DNA from: Acidobacteriota bacterium
GTDB lineage: Bacteria > Acidobacteriota > Terriglobia > Acidiferrales > UBA7541
Length of the DNA stretch: 64,000 nucleotides
Reading direction: 5' to 3'
NCBI GenBank assembly: GCA_003223245.1
Contig: QHYI01000114.1
Span: 62,001 to 126,000 of the forward strand
Shown in pieces: positions 19,699 to 28,443 of this stretch; within the stretch, counting starts at the first letter, position 1; the number at the start of each line of letters is the position of its first letter. A model generated the notes under the pieces. The model was not told the DNA's origin. It saw nothing but the letters and a program-made list of their open reading frames with translations, and did no database searches. The position numbers and the translations under genes were made by a program.

Positions 19699-20724
19699 CT
19701 AGTCCGGCGGCCACTCCCCAAAGAGGCGGTCAAGCACGTCGTCGAACCAGTATTTGTAAAAGCCGTCATCGCACGGGCTCACGTTGAAGCCGTAAGTTTT
19801 CTCAAAGTGCCTTCCGAAATGCGGACGCCGGCCGTCCGCATCGCAAAAGGGATATTCATCAGAAAGGGTCCAGGAGCTGAAGACGCGTCCCGACTTTTTC
19901 ATGATGTTGGGATCTGCGGCGAGGCAGGCAATGGCGCGCCCGGCATAAAGAGGCGTTTCCGACTCGGCATAGTCGGGCACTTTTTTCACGGCGTCCCGCC
20001 AATTGGCTTCGGTGACGCCAAATTCCTCAAGCATCACTTCCGAGCGCAAAAAGCCGGGCGTTAGCGCTACGGCAGCGACGTTCTTTCTTCTCAGCTCGCG
20101 CGCCATGGCAAACGCCAGGCGGATGACGGTCGTTTTGATCAAGTCGAACATGAGATTTCCGCGATAGGTGTAGGAATCGCCGTCGCCAATCTCGACAATA
20201 AGCCCCGGGACAGTTCCTCCTTTCGCTGTTTCGATGAGCAGTGGCGCGGCAAAGTGGCTGGTCAGAATGTGCGTATGGATGGCGTTATGGAACATCGCAA
20301 ATCCTTTTTCGAGGTCGAGCTGCCAGAAGGTCCTGCCAAACTCATGTTGCGCACTTTCGGAGATGTCGTTTACCAGCACGTGCAGATTTCCCTGTTCCTT
20401 GCGAATTCGGGTGAGCAATGCTTCGACTTGCTGCGCCTCCAGGTGATCGGTTACCACCGCGATCCCCTTGCCGCCTCGCGCGGTCACCAGTTCCGCGGTT
20501 TCCTCAATGGTTTCCGGCCGCCCGAGATAGTATTCCGAGGGCAAGCGCCGAACCGGACTCTTCTCTGTGCGCTTTCCGCGCGTGCTGCGGCCCGTGCAGT
20601 ACACCGTCGCGCCTGCTTCGCCAAGCGCCAGCGCCGTGCCTCGCCCCACTCCGCGAGTGGCCCCTGCGACAAGCGCAACCCGCCCCTTCAAGTCCGGCGG
20701 CTGATAGGAAGAGACCGAAGTCAT
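19699..20724 (-). CDS. SDR-family oxidoreductase
   Basis: GRVALVAGATRGVGRGTALALGEAGATVYCTGRS Rossmann motif. Confidence 0.9.
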   Translation of the reverse strand: MTSVSSYQPPDLKGRVALVAGATRGVGRGTALALGEAGATVYCTGRSTRGKRTEKSPVRRLPSEYYLGRPETIEETAELVTARGGKGIAVVTDHLEAQQVEALLTRIRKEQGNLHVLVNDISESAQHEFGRTFWQLDLEKGFAMFHNAIHTHILTSHFAAPLLIETAKGGTVPGLIVEIGDGDSYTYRGNLMFDLIKTTVIRLAFAMARELRRKNVAAVALTPGFLRSEVMLEEFGVTEANWRDAVKKVPDYAESETPLYAGRAIACLAADPNIMKKSGRVFSSWTLSDEYPFCDADGRRPHFGRHFEKTYGFNVSPCDDGFYKYWFDDVLDRLFGEWPPD

Positions 20725-20864
20725 GGTCACCTCGGTAAGGAAAGATGTTCTATAATAAACAGCCATTCATTAATGTCAAGTAGAAAATGAACCACCATTC
20801 AGTTATTCTGGCCGTCGGTTCGGGGAAAAGCTGCCCGGGAGGCGTTTAAGAAAGCTTAGGACGA

Positions 20865-21491
20865 ATGTCACCTCGCCCTCGCGAAACTTCGGACCAAGAG
20901 ATCCTGGCCGCTACTGCCCGCGCCATGCAACGGTACAGTCCCACGCAGCTCACGCTGGCGCACGTGGCCAAAGAGGCCGGTGTCGTTCCAGCCACGCTGA
21001 TCCAGCGCTTCGGCACCAAACGTGGTTTGCTGCTGGCGTTGTACAGCACTGTTCCGGCCAGTGTCCCCGAACAGTTTGCCTCCGGGCGCGCAAAATACAG
21101 ATCACCTCTGAAGGCGCTGGTCGAGCTATATGTTTCCTCCAGCGGTTTTGCTGCGACTCCTGAATCCATGGCCAATGGATTGGCGTACCTTCAGAACGAC
21201 CTCACCGACCCCGAGTTTCGCGCCATTACGCTCGCACAATTCAAAGCGTGCCGCGCAGAAACGCGCAAGCTGCTCGACGAAGCCGTTGCTGCCGGCGAAT
21301 TGGTGAAGTGCAACACCGCCGAACTTGCCCGCCTCATCCTGCAGGTTAACGGTGGGTCTATGCTGGATTGGGCCGTGTTTCGCGAAGGCTCGCTGGCTGC
21401 TTGGCTACGCCGCGACCTCGAGGCTTTGCTAGAACCTTATCGGCGAACCCGCCCCAAGAGAAATTCCCTGCGGGCTAAGAATTGCTCGTGA
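20865..21491 (+). CDS. TetR/AcrR family transcriptional regulator
   Basis: N-terminal HTH (EILAATARAMQRYSPTQLTLAHVAKEAGVVPATLIQRFGTKRGLLLAL); divergent from SDR gene. Confidence 0.88.
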   Translation: MSPRPRETSDQEILAATARAMQRYSPTQLTLAHVAKEAGVVPATLIQRFGTKRGLLLALYSTVPASVPEQFASGRAKYRSPLKALVELYVSSSGFAATPESMANGLAYLQNDLTDPEFRAITLAQFKACRAETRKLLDEAVAAGELVKCNTAELARLILQVNGGSMLDWAVFREGSLAAWLRRDLEALLEPYRRTRPKRNSLRAKNCS

Positions 21492-21608
21492 GGCAAATCT
21501 TTGATGCCGATAGACACCGGTCCCCCATCCCGCGACCCCCGATTCGTCAGTTTCGCATTAAAGGTCACGCGTATAGATGACGCAACCGTCAAGACTAAAA
21601 GGAAACTA

Positions 21609-21715
21609 TTGGTAATTCACCCTAATCCGTGTTACAGTAGATTTGCGTTTGTTGCTCTTGTATCGCCTTTGGGTAAGAAAAGCGGTCGCAAGGTCACACT
21701 TGCGGCCTTTTTTTT
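21609..21715 (+). ncRNA. Candidate short leader/attenuator RNA upstream of csp (promoter + terminator)
   Basis: TTGGTA-18 bp-TACAGT, then 9-bp stem GGTCGCAAG/CTTGCGGCC and T8 at 21684-21715. Confidence 0.45.
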
Positions 21716-21859
21716 GCGAGGTTGGTTCCGGCCTTGCCAGAACTAACTGAGCGAAGCTTGAAGACGGCCGTTGCTCTGATGAGGGGCTCGGGACTTGGGG
21801 CACCAGATAGCTTAAGTAGTGCTCAGCCGTACTGCGGCTGACAGAAACGAGTAGAAGAA

Positions 21860-22066
21860 GTGAGTAAAGAACAGGGTACCGTGAAGTGGTTTAATGCCAG
21901 CAAGGGCTTTGGGTTCATCCAGCGCCAGAGCGGGGAGGACGTTTTCGTCCATTTCTCCGCCATTGTGGCCGATGGCTACAAGACTCTAAACGATGGCCAG
22001 GCGGTTGAATTCGAAGTGACCAAGGGTCCGAAAGGACTGCAGGCCACCAACGTACAGCCCCTCTAA
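21860..22066 (+). CDS. Cold-shock protein (CspA family)
   Basis: [33 protein letters not shown] start. Confidence 0.95.
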   Translation: MSKEQGTVKWFNASKGFGFIQRQSGEDVFVHFSAIVADGYKTLNDGQAVEFEVTKGPKGLQATNVQPL

Positions 22067-22094
22067 TTTCCGGTTCACAAGAAAAACAAAAAAA

Positions 22095-22123
22095 GGGCGG
22101 CGCGCAGTGCGCCGCCCTTTTTT
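22095..22123 (+). terminator. Strong rho-independent terminator of csp
   Basis: GGGCGGCGC/GCGCCGCCC stem + T6 (A-run upstream, bidirectional). Confidence 0.9.
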
Positions 22124-22133
22124 GCGGTACGCC

Positions 22134-23529
22134 GTGCATGTTCGGCAGCTAGCGGGTGAAAGTCCCGCCCCAACCTGATGGGAGGTGAAGGGTAGCGAAG
22201 CGCATGGGCACCACCGTGAGGCGGTGTCTAAAGGAAGCGTGGAGCAAAGATACGGGCCGATGGACAAGAACTGGATTCGAGGCCTACGGCGTCGGACGAG
22301 CGGGCCACTGATCGCAAAGTCCGTATCCATCAAAAGCACTGGTGGTAAATCCGGCGGTCGCGTATCGAAAGCGGTCGAACTTATCACGGGAGATCTGCGG
22401 CACGTCGCGGATTCACGACTGAGGGTGAAGTAATTCACTCTGATCCTGCCGCAGAAGTCAGCAGCGGGCGTAGTGTGTGCTGAGCAGCGCGTTGTTCGGG
22501 AGGGTTCAAGTCCCTCTGGCGCTCGGATGAGGGGCGCCATATCCGAAAGCGGGAGTAACTTCTCGCTGGCCGGGGAATTGCAGTACCCCGGAGGGCAGGG
22601 TGTCCATCGCAAGATGGAATCCGAAGGGCATGAGGAGAACTACCGGGCTGTAATCGATGGGGGCCACCCCGAAGATGAACCGGTCGGCCAAAGGTGGGGC
22701 ACGGTCAAGCCTGCACTATGGAGGCGAAGGCGTTCTCATCCTCCCACCGCACCAAGGTGTTTGCGGACGGCACGGTACGGAAGAACAACACGTGACCTCG
22801 GGAGGACTGACAGGGTCTCCGGGTGGCACCGGGGTAAGCGAACCTATAAGCGCAAGCGAAGTGGCGAGCGACGCTCTGTCAGTAGTCGGACGGCAGAGAT
22901 TTTTTCGGGTCGGTCGATCACGAGAAACTTCTCACGCTGGTAGCTCAGCGAGTGGCGGATGGCCGAGTGCTTCGCCTCATTGAGGCGATGCTCAAGGCGG
23001 GAAGCTACGGCAAAGGGCAGCTCTTTCCGAGCGAGCGCGGTCGCATCGCTTCAAGCGCTGGCGCAACTGCGGCTGGAAACAGCTGCCGGAACGAGCGCTG
23101 TATGGCGAGCATCGACTTGTTAACTTGGTTGGGTTGATTCCTTCTTTGGCATCTGCTTGACGCTTCGTGAAAGCTGCCTACGCGAAATGTGTATGGGCAG
23201 TTTGGGCGGCGGACGGAGGCCAGCGCGCAAGCGCGCCTCCTCCGACCCGACACTCACGCGAGTGAGGAAGGCCCAAACAGTGAGAGCGAGTAGTAGAACG
23301 TCGAACTCACGGGTGGCACTGCGCCAGCCAATCAGCTACGGCTGAGCTTTACAGGGTCAGAAGACGGTGAAGCCGAAACGGAAACCTGCGGAGCGGCGAA
23401 GCCCTTGTGGCGAACGACGCCTCGAACCTCCGGCCCGCGAGGGCTCAACTCGCTGAACCGCCGTATGCGGACCCGCATGTACGGTGGTGTGGGAGGGGAG
23501 GACGAGTAACCGTCCCCCGTATCCCTATT
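22134..23529 (+). mobile_element. Degenerate group II intron with relic reverse-transcriptase ORF
   Basis: 5' GTGCATGTTCGGCAG..GGGTGAAAGTCCCGCC; RT relic DFFGSVDHEKLLTLVAQRVADGRVLRLIEAMLKAGSYGKGQLFPSERG (22898 onward); domain V-like GAACCGCCGTATGCGGACCCGCATGTACGGTGGTGTGGGAGG near 23453-23500, then domain VI-like stem. Ends approximate. Confidence 0.8.
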
Positions 23530-23687
23530 AGGCTTCCATTCCCAAGCAGTGCTGCATCATCTTGCGGGCCATGAAATTGCCCGCGTCCTTGAGTTCCGTA
23601 GGTGCTTACGGAATCTTTTTTCTACCGATCTTCTTGCGGCAAAACGGAGATTCCAGCGGAAAGCGTCCTGTTTTCCCATTCCGGAGT

Positions 23688-23808
23688 TATACTCGGAGCA
23701 TTCGACATCTGGTCGATATCGGCGCTCTCGCCGAGAAGGAGGTGATCCAGTGAGGTACGGTTTAAGTTGACGCAGTAGAAGAGGCGCTTGTGACTACCAA
23801 GCGCCTCT
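23688..23808 (+). ncRNA. Candidate small transcription unit containing 15-nt complement of 16S rRNA 3' end, six-codon ORF and terminal hairpin
   Basis: TATACT at 23688-23693; AAGGAGGTGATCCAG at 23736-23750; GTG AGG TAC GGT TTA AGT TGA at 23750; AGAGGCGCTTG/CAAGCGCCTCT stem at 23780-23808. Confidence 0.35.
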
Positions 23809-24029
23809 CTCCTTCCCTCCAGTCGTCTCCCTCTCCTAATTTCGCATCCATCCTATGCTCCACCCGCCAGGGTGCACCGCTAATTGCAGTCACGTAGAAT
23901 TTCCGTTCCTGAATATCAAGCCGTCGGGAACCTTCCGGGCGGCTTCCCAATTCTGCAGGTTCCTCAATGCAAAAATACCGGAGGCACTTATGGCGCCGCC
24001 GGTATTGGGAAGCTAACGATGTTGTTTCA

Positions 24030-25079
24030 TCAAAACGAGAGGACGCAGCCGCCCGAACCACTATTGAAGGCGTTGCTCCACAACGACTGCACAGGGAACC
24101 TGCTGCCGTTGCTTAGAGTGACCTCCGCTGCGGCGCCCTGGCCGGAGGAGATCCACGCGCACTTGTCGCCATTTTCCGCGCCACTGGAATCCAGCCAGCC
24201 GCCGCTCGGGAACTGGTCGGTGATCGTTTCGGCCATTTCGTGCCCGGTCACAATCGTAATCCCGGCGTCGGCGCCCAATCCGTTGAAGTTGGCGCCGCAG
24301 CTCGCGCCCGCATCAGTGATGTACGGCAGGTTTGTGTAAGCGACGTTGCCTACCGACGAGCTGGTCGCGCTATGATAGGCGCAGTATTGTGTCCCAAAAC
24401 CTCTGGAGTTGTTTCCTGACGCCGTAGCGATGACGTACTGCACGCTGGCGTTGCTGGAAGCAGTGCTGTTGCCGAAGTGCTGCGCCGCACGCACGGCCTC
24501 AGCGGCAATCTGCGACTGGCGTGGCCTCGACGGCGCCGGGCTCGCGTTGTCCATCCAGACTGCAGCCAAAATGCCCTTTTGATTGCCGGCGGCGGTACCT
24601 GCACCGTTGCAGAACACCGTGCCCGCGGGCACGTCCTGGCAGTACTGCGTAACGCTGTTCAACCAGGAGCTTCCACCGGCACCGCTGTAGAAGTTTTCTA
24701 GAATGGCCTGCTCGCCGCTTGGGTCGCCGCTGTTCCACTGCGAACCCCATAGCACAAGAAAGATTCTGGGCGCTGTCTCGACGCCAATCCCGCCGATGCC
24801 ACCGTGGTAGCTCAAGTTCTTTGACGTATTGGCGTCCTGCACTTGAGGGTTGGCTCCCCGCAGGGTGGCCTCGCGAAACCGCTTCATATCCTCAACGGTC
24901 GCATGGATCAAGGCCGGCGATTGACCTTCTTCAAGGATTCTCCACCCGCCGGGGGAGCCCTCATAGACCATTGGCCTCTGCCGTTCCTGTGCGTGAGACG
25001 GCAGGCTCGCCACCAGGAATCCCAGAAGCATCAAAAAGCAAGCTGGAGCGTATTTATGCGCAATCATTTGCCACCTCAA
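24030..25079 (-). CDS. Secreted protein with HExxE motif (EXORDIUM/Phi-1-like or peptidase-like)
   Basis: Signal peptide; GHEMAETITDQFPSGGWLDSSGAENGDKCAW. Confidence 0.55.
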   Translation of the reverse strand: MRWQMIAHKYAPACFLMLLGFLVASLPSHAQERQRPMVYEGSPGGWRILEEGQSPALIHATVEDMKRFREATLRGANPQVQDANTSKNLSYHGGIGGIGVETAPRIFLVLWGSQWNSGDPSGEQAILENFYSGAGGSSWLNSVTQYCQDVPAGTVFCNGAGTAAGNQKGILAAVWMDNASPAPSRPRQSQIAAEAVRAAQHFGNSTASSNASVQYVIATASGNNSRGFGTQYCAYHSATSSSVGNVAYTNLPYITDAGASCGANFNGLGADAGITIVTGHEMAETITDQFPSGGWLDSSGAENGDKCAWISSGQGAAAEVTLSNGSRFPVQSLWSNAFNSGSGGCVLSF

Positions 25080-25830
25080 GGTTCGGATTCGTTCTCAGAT
25101 CAACGCGAGTAGGGCTCTCCTCACTTGATCCGACTACCTGGCGCTGTTCATACCATGATCAGAAACTAAGCACAATCCAGCAGTCTTTACAGTTTGGATA
25201 CCGAAAAGCTCCCATGAGGATATTTTCCCCGGGCTTCGATTCGAGGCCGCGTCCAGCGGCGCGAAACCTTTTCCAAATTCCGGTGTCCTTTGCGGACGCG
25301 GAAATTACCCTCTGCTTAGGATCGAATTACTGAACTCCCTTGGCTCACGCTTTCCGTAACCCCGAGCGAAGGCGAGGGGCCACTGCTTTTTCTCGCCTTT
25401 GGTGGTACAAACCTACAAACAACGTCACATGGGTTCGGTAAATCTCCGGGAAGGAACGCCTAGATGACCATGAAGCCTTTGCTCTTTGCGCTTTGTGCTG
25501 TCTTTAGCCCTTGCTACTCCGAAATACCAGGGACGAGTCGTCTGCGTGCTTGTGCCGCCAATCAATCGCTTTCCATCCGAAGGCGTTCCCTGGATCCTCA
25601 AGAAGCTCGCTTTTGCGCCTACAACTGTTTCCCCTCCCCCGTGTTAGATGGACTAGAGCAACTCGGATGCGCTATTTCCCGATTCGACAAGTGGGGAGTG
25701 GCCTACGGAAAGCTCGGGAGAGGCGAAGTGTTAGGCTCGAAAGCGAACCCTAGCAACAAGCCCATGATGATAGGTTTCATGAAGCCGTGAAAGACGTGGG
25801 AAACAGGGACGGGTAGTGAGAAAGCCTTTG

Positions 25831-25878
25831 GTTGTCATCCCGAGCTGTAGCTCAGGCCTTTAGGCCTGAGGGGTCTGC
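25831..25878. repeat. REP-like element with CTCAGGCCT/AGGCCTGAG palindrome
   Basis: GTTGTCATCCCGAGCTGTAGCTCAGGCCTTTAGGCCTGAGGGGTCTGCC. Confidence 0.5.
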
Positions 25879-25930
25879 CTTTTGGAAAGTTCAGAGAGAG
25901 GTCCCTTACGGATTTTCAGGAGAGTAAGCC

Positions 25931-28138
25931 ATGAGAAAAGAGCTTCGGAAGTGGATGAGTTTGGTGAGCGTGGCAATGGCCGTATTTTTTATCGCTGCGC
26001 AGCGCGCCGCCGCCGATGAAGATGATCCCCCCAGCCGCGTGGCGCGGCTTGCGTACACCGGCGGCAACGTTTCGTTCAACCCGGCGGGGACTGACGATTG
26101 GGTCACCGCCGTCGTGAATCGCCCAATGACCACGGGGGACAAACTTTGGTCCGATGACGGCTCGCGCGCCGAATTGAACCTCGGCTCTGTAGTGATTCGC
26201 CTTTCCAACCATACCGGATTTTCGTTCTTGAACCTCACTGACGACATTACGCAGCTACGCTTAACCGAAGGTACTCTGTACATTCGCGTGCGCCGGCTCG
26301 GCGACGATGAAACCTTTGAAGTGGATACTCCCAACCTCGCGTTTTCGATTCTTCGCCCGGGCCGTTACCGCATCAATGTAAATGAAGCGGGCGACGCCAC
26401 GATTGTGACCGTGCGCGATGGCCAGGGAGAAGTTACCGGCGCCGGTTCTGCCTACACGGTTCACGCGCGCGAAGAGGGCGTTTTCAACGGCACTGATCAG
26501 TTGGACGCCGACGTCGAGCGCATCCGGGAAGATCAGGACGATTTCGATCAATGGTGCTTCGACCGCGACCGTCGCGAGGATCAATCCGTTTCTTCGCGTT
26601 ACGTTTCTGAGGATGTGGTCGGCTACGAAGATCTCGATCAGTACGGCGGCTGGCGCAGCGTGCCGGAGTACGGCAACGTGTGGTTTCCGCATACCATCGT
26701 CGTCGGTTGGGCGCCCTATCGCTACGGACACTGGGTTTGGATTGCGCCATGGGGCTGGACCTGGGTGGACGACGAACCGTGGGGCTTTGCACCGTTCCAC
26801 TACGGCCGTTGGGTCGTTGTCGCTGGCGTATGGGGTTGGGTGCCGGTTCCACCGCGGCCCGCGGTGGTGACGGTAGCTTATGTCCGCCCCGTGTACGCCC
26901 CTGCGCTCGTGGCTTGGGTTGGCGGCGCGCCAGCCGCTGGCGTGGCATGGTTTCCGCTGGGACCGCGTGACGTCTATTGCCCCTCGTATCACGTCAGCCA
27001 GACCTACGTCACCAATGTAAACGTTTCGAACACGACCATCATCAATCGAACCCAAGTCACCAACGTCTACAACAACGTGTACGTGAACAAGACGGTGAAC
27101 GTCACGAACGTGAGGTATCAGAACCAGACGGCACCCGGTGCAGTGACCGCGGTTTCGCAGCAGACCTTCGTCTCCGCTCAGCCCGTGCACAATAACATGA
27201 TTCGCGTGGGCCCGAAGGAATTTACTTCGGCGTCGGTTGCTCCCATCGCGCCTGCAGTTGCACCGCAGCAGCGCAGCGTCCTTGGCGCTGGTGCAGAAGC
27301 CCGCGTGCGGCCGCCAAGCCCGAGTATGAGCCGCCCGGTAGTCGCCAAGATGGCGCCTCCTCCTCCTCCGGTCACCTTTTCGAAGCAGCAAGAGATCGTC
27401 CGTGCCAATGGCGGCAGGCCGCCGGCCATGTCGGAAATCCGGCGCGCTGAGCCAGAAAACGCTCAGGTTGCGCGTCCCAACATCAAGATGGCGCCGCCGG
27501 TCCGGCAAGGTCCTCCGCAGAACGCGCCGACCACCCACGCCGACATGCCGGATCGCAACCCCAATCGGCCAGGCCCAGCGCAGAATGCGCCGACGAGCAG
27601 GCCGGATATGCAACAAAGCAATTCGAATCGGCCGATGCCGCCGAACAACGCAAATCCGCAGAACCAAGCCAATCGGCCGGGAAATCCTCCCGCGAACGCG
27701 GGAAACCCCATGACCTACAACGACCGTCCGCCTTCTTCGCGTCCCGCGAGCACCGGAAACTACCGTAACACGCAGCTCGACCAAAAACAGCAGCAACAAG
27801 TCCAGGATTTGCGCTTGAAGCAGGACCAGGAACGCCAGAGAGTCGAGCAGGAGCAGGTCCAGCAACGCCAGAAGCTCGAACCGGACAATTCCCGCCGGCA
27901 ACAGCCGCAGGCCGATCAAAGACCGCCGCAGCAAGCCGAGCAAAGACAACAGCAACTTGGACAGAAACAACAACAGCAATTGCAGAGGCTCGAAGAAAAA
28001 CACGACCAACAGCAGCAAAAGCTTGAGCAAAGACAACAACAAGAACGTCAGCGACAGGACAAGCCGGCGAAGCAGGACAAGCCGGCCAAGCAGGATAAGC
28101 CGAGCAAGTCGGACAAATCTGACAAGCCGCACCACTAG
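25931..28138 (+). CDS. FecR-domain / DUF6600-like secreted protein with Pro- and Gln-rich low-complexity C-terminus
   Basis: FecR-like N-term; YGHWVWIAPWGWTWVDDEPWGFAPFHYGRW repeats; QQQ/QDKPAKQDKP tail. Confidence 0.8.
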   Translation: MRKELRKWMSLVSVAMAVFFIAAQRAAADEDDPPSRVARLAYTGGNVSFNPAGTDDWVTAVVNRPMTTGDKLWSDDGSRAELNLGSVVIRLSNHTGFSFLNLTDDITQLRLTEGTLYIRVRRLGDDETFEVDTPNLAFSILRPGRYRINVNEAGDATIVTVRDGQGEVTGAGSAYTVHAREEGVFNGTDQLDADVERIREDQDDFDQWCFDRDRREDQSVSSRYVSEDVVGYEDLDQYGGWRSVPEYGNVWFPHTIVVGWAPYRYGHWVWIAPWGWTWVDDEPWGFAPFHYGRWVVVAGVWGWVPVPPRPAVVTVAYVRPVYAPALVAWVGGAPAAGVAWFPLGPRDVYCPSYHVSQTYVTNVNVSNTTIINRTQVTNVYNNVYVNKTVNVTNVRYQNQTAPGAVTAVSQQTFVSAQPVHNNMIRVGPKEFTSASVAPIAPAVAPQQRSVLGAGAEARVRPPSPSMSRPVVAKMAPPPPPVTFSKQQEIVRANGGRPPAMSEIRRAEPENAQVARPNIKMAPPVRQGPPQNAPTTHADMPDRNPNRPGPAQNAPTSRPDMQQSNSNRPMPPNNANPQNQANRPGNPPANAGNPMTYNDRPPSSRPASTGNYRNTQLDQKQQQQVQDLRLKQDQERQRVEQEQVQQRQKLEPDNSRRQQPQADQRPPQQAEQRQQQLGQKQQQQLQRLEEKHDQQQQKLEQRQQQERQRQDKPAKQDKPAKQDKPSKSDKSDKPHH

Positions 28139-28267
28139 GAAACTCTTCCGGTTGATTCAGCAAACCGGCATAGGTTGAGTGAAGCTTGAGTCAACTGTCT
28201 GACAGGAGTGCCTAGCTGAAGCAAGCGGATAAGGGGAAGGAAACTCTAAAGCACTTTAAATCGTTTG

Positions 28268-28299
28268 ACGGGGCGATCGCGCCAAGGCGATTGCCCCGT
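28268..28299 (+). terminator. Hairpin terminator downstream of FecR-like gene
   Basis: ACGGGGCGATCGC/GCGATTGCCCCGT stem then TTCTTCTTTT. Confidence 0.75.
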
Positions 28300-28443
28300 T
28301 CTTCTTTTGTGTGCATAAAGGGCAGGGGTGTCTCGCGGTGATTGTTCGGATTTTGCTCGGCAGCTTGTTGGCAAGCGGCGAGAGTTTGTCGAGCCGGAGT
28401 GCAAGATCTCTGCAGGTCGCGTGGTATTCTTCAGCCGCAACTC

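Noticed and set aside
22490-22525. Possible tRNA gene
   Set aside because: Only a T-arm-like stem-loop; no acceptor, D-arm or anticodon arm found.
22473-23345. Several plus-strand ORFs inside the intron
   Set aside because: Short overlapping frames across ribozyme/RT relic; only the RT fragment is recognisable.
23736-23750. 16S rRNA gene end on the minus strand
   Set aside because: Only ~15 nt match the 16S 3' terminus; flanking sequence is not rRNA-like.
25464-25790. 108-aa hypothetical ORF
   Set aside because: Has a weak signal-like start but competing frames and no recognisable domain; not listed as a CDS.
26261-28135. 624-aa minus-strand ORF
   Set aside because: Antisense to FecR/Gln-rich gene; poly-Leu translation is the complement of CAG/CAA runs.
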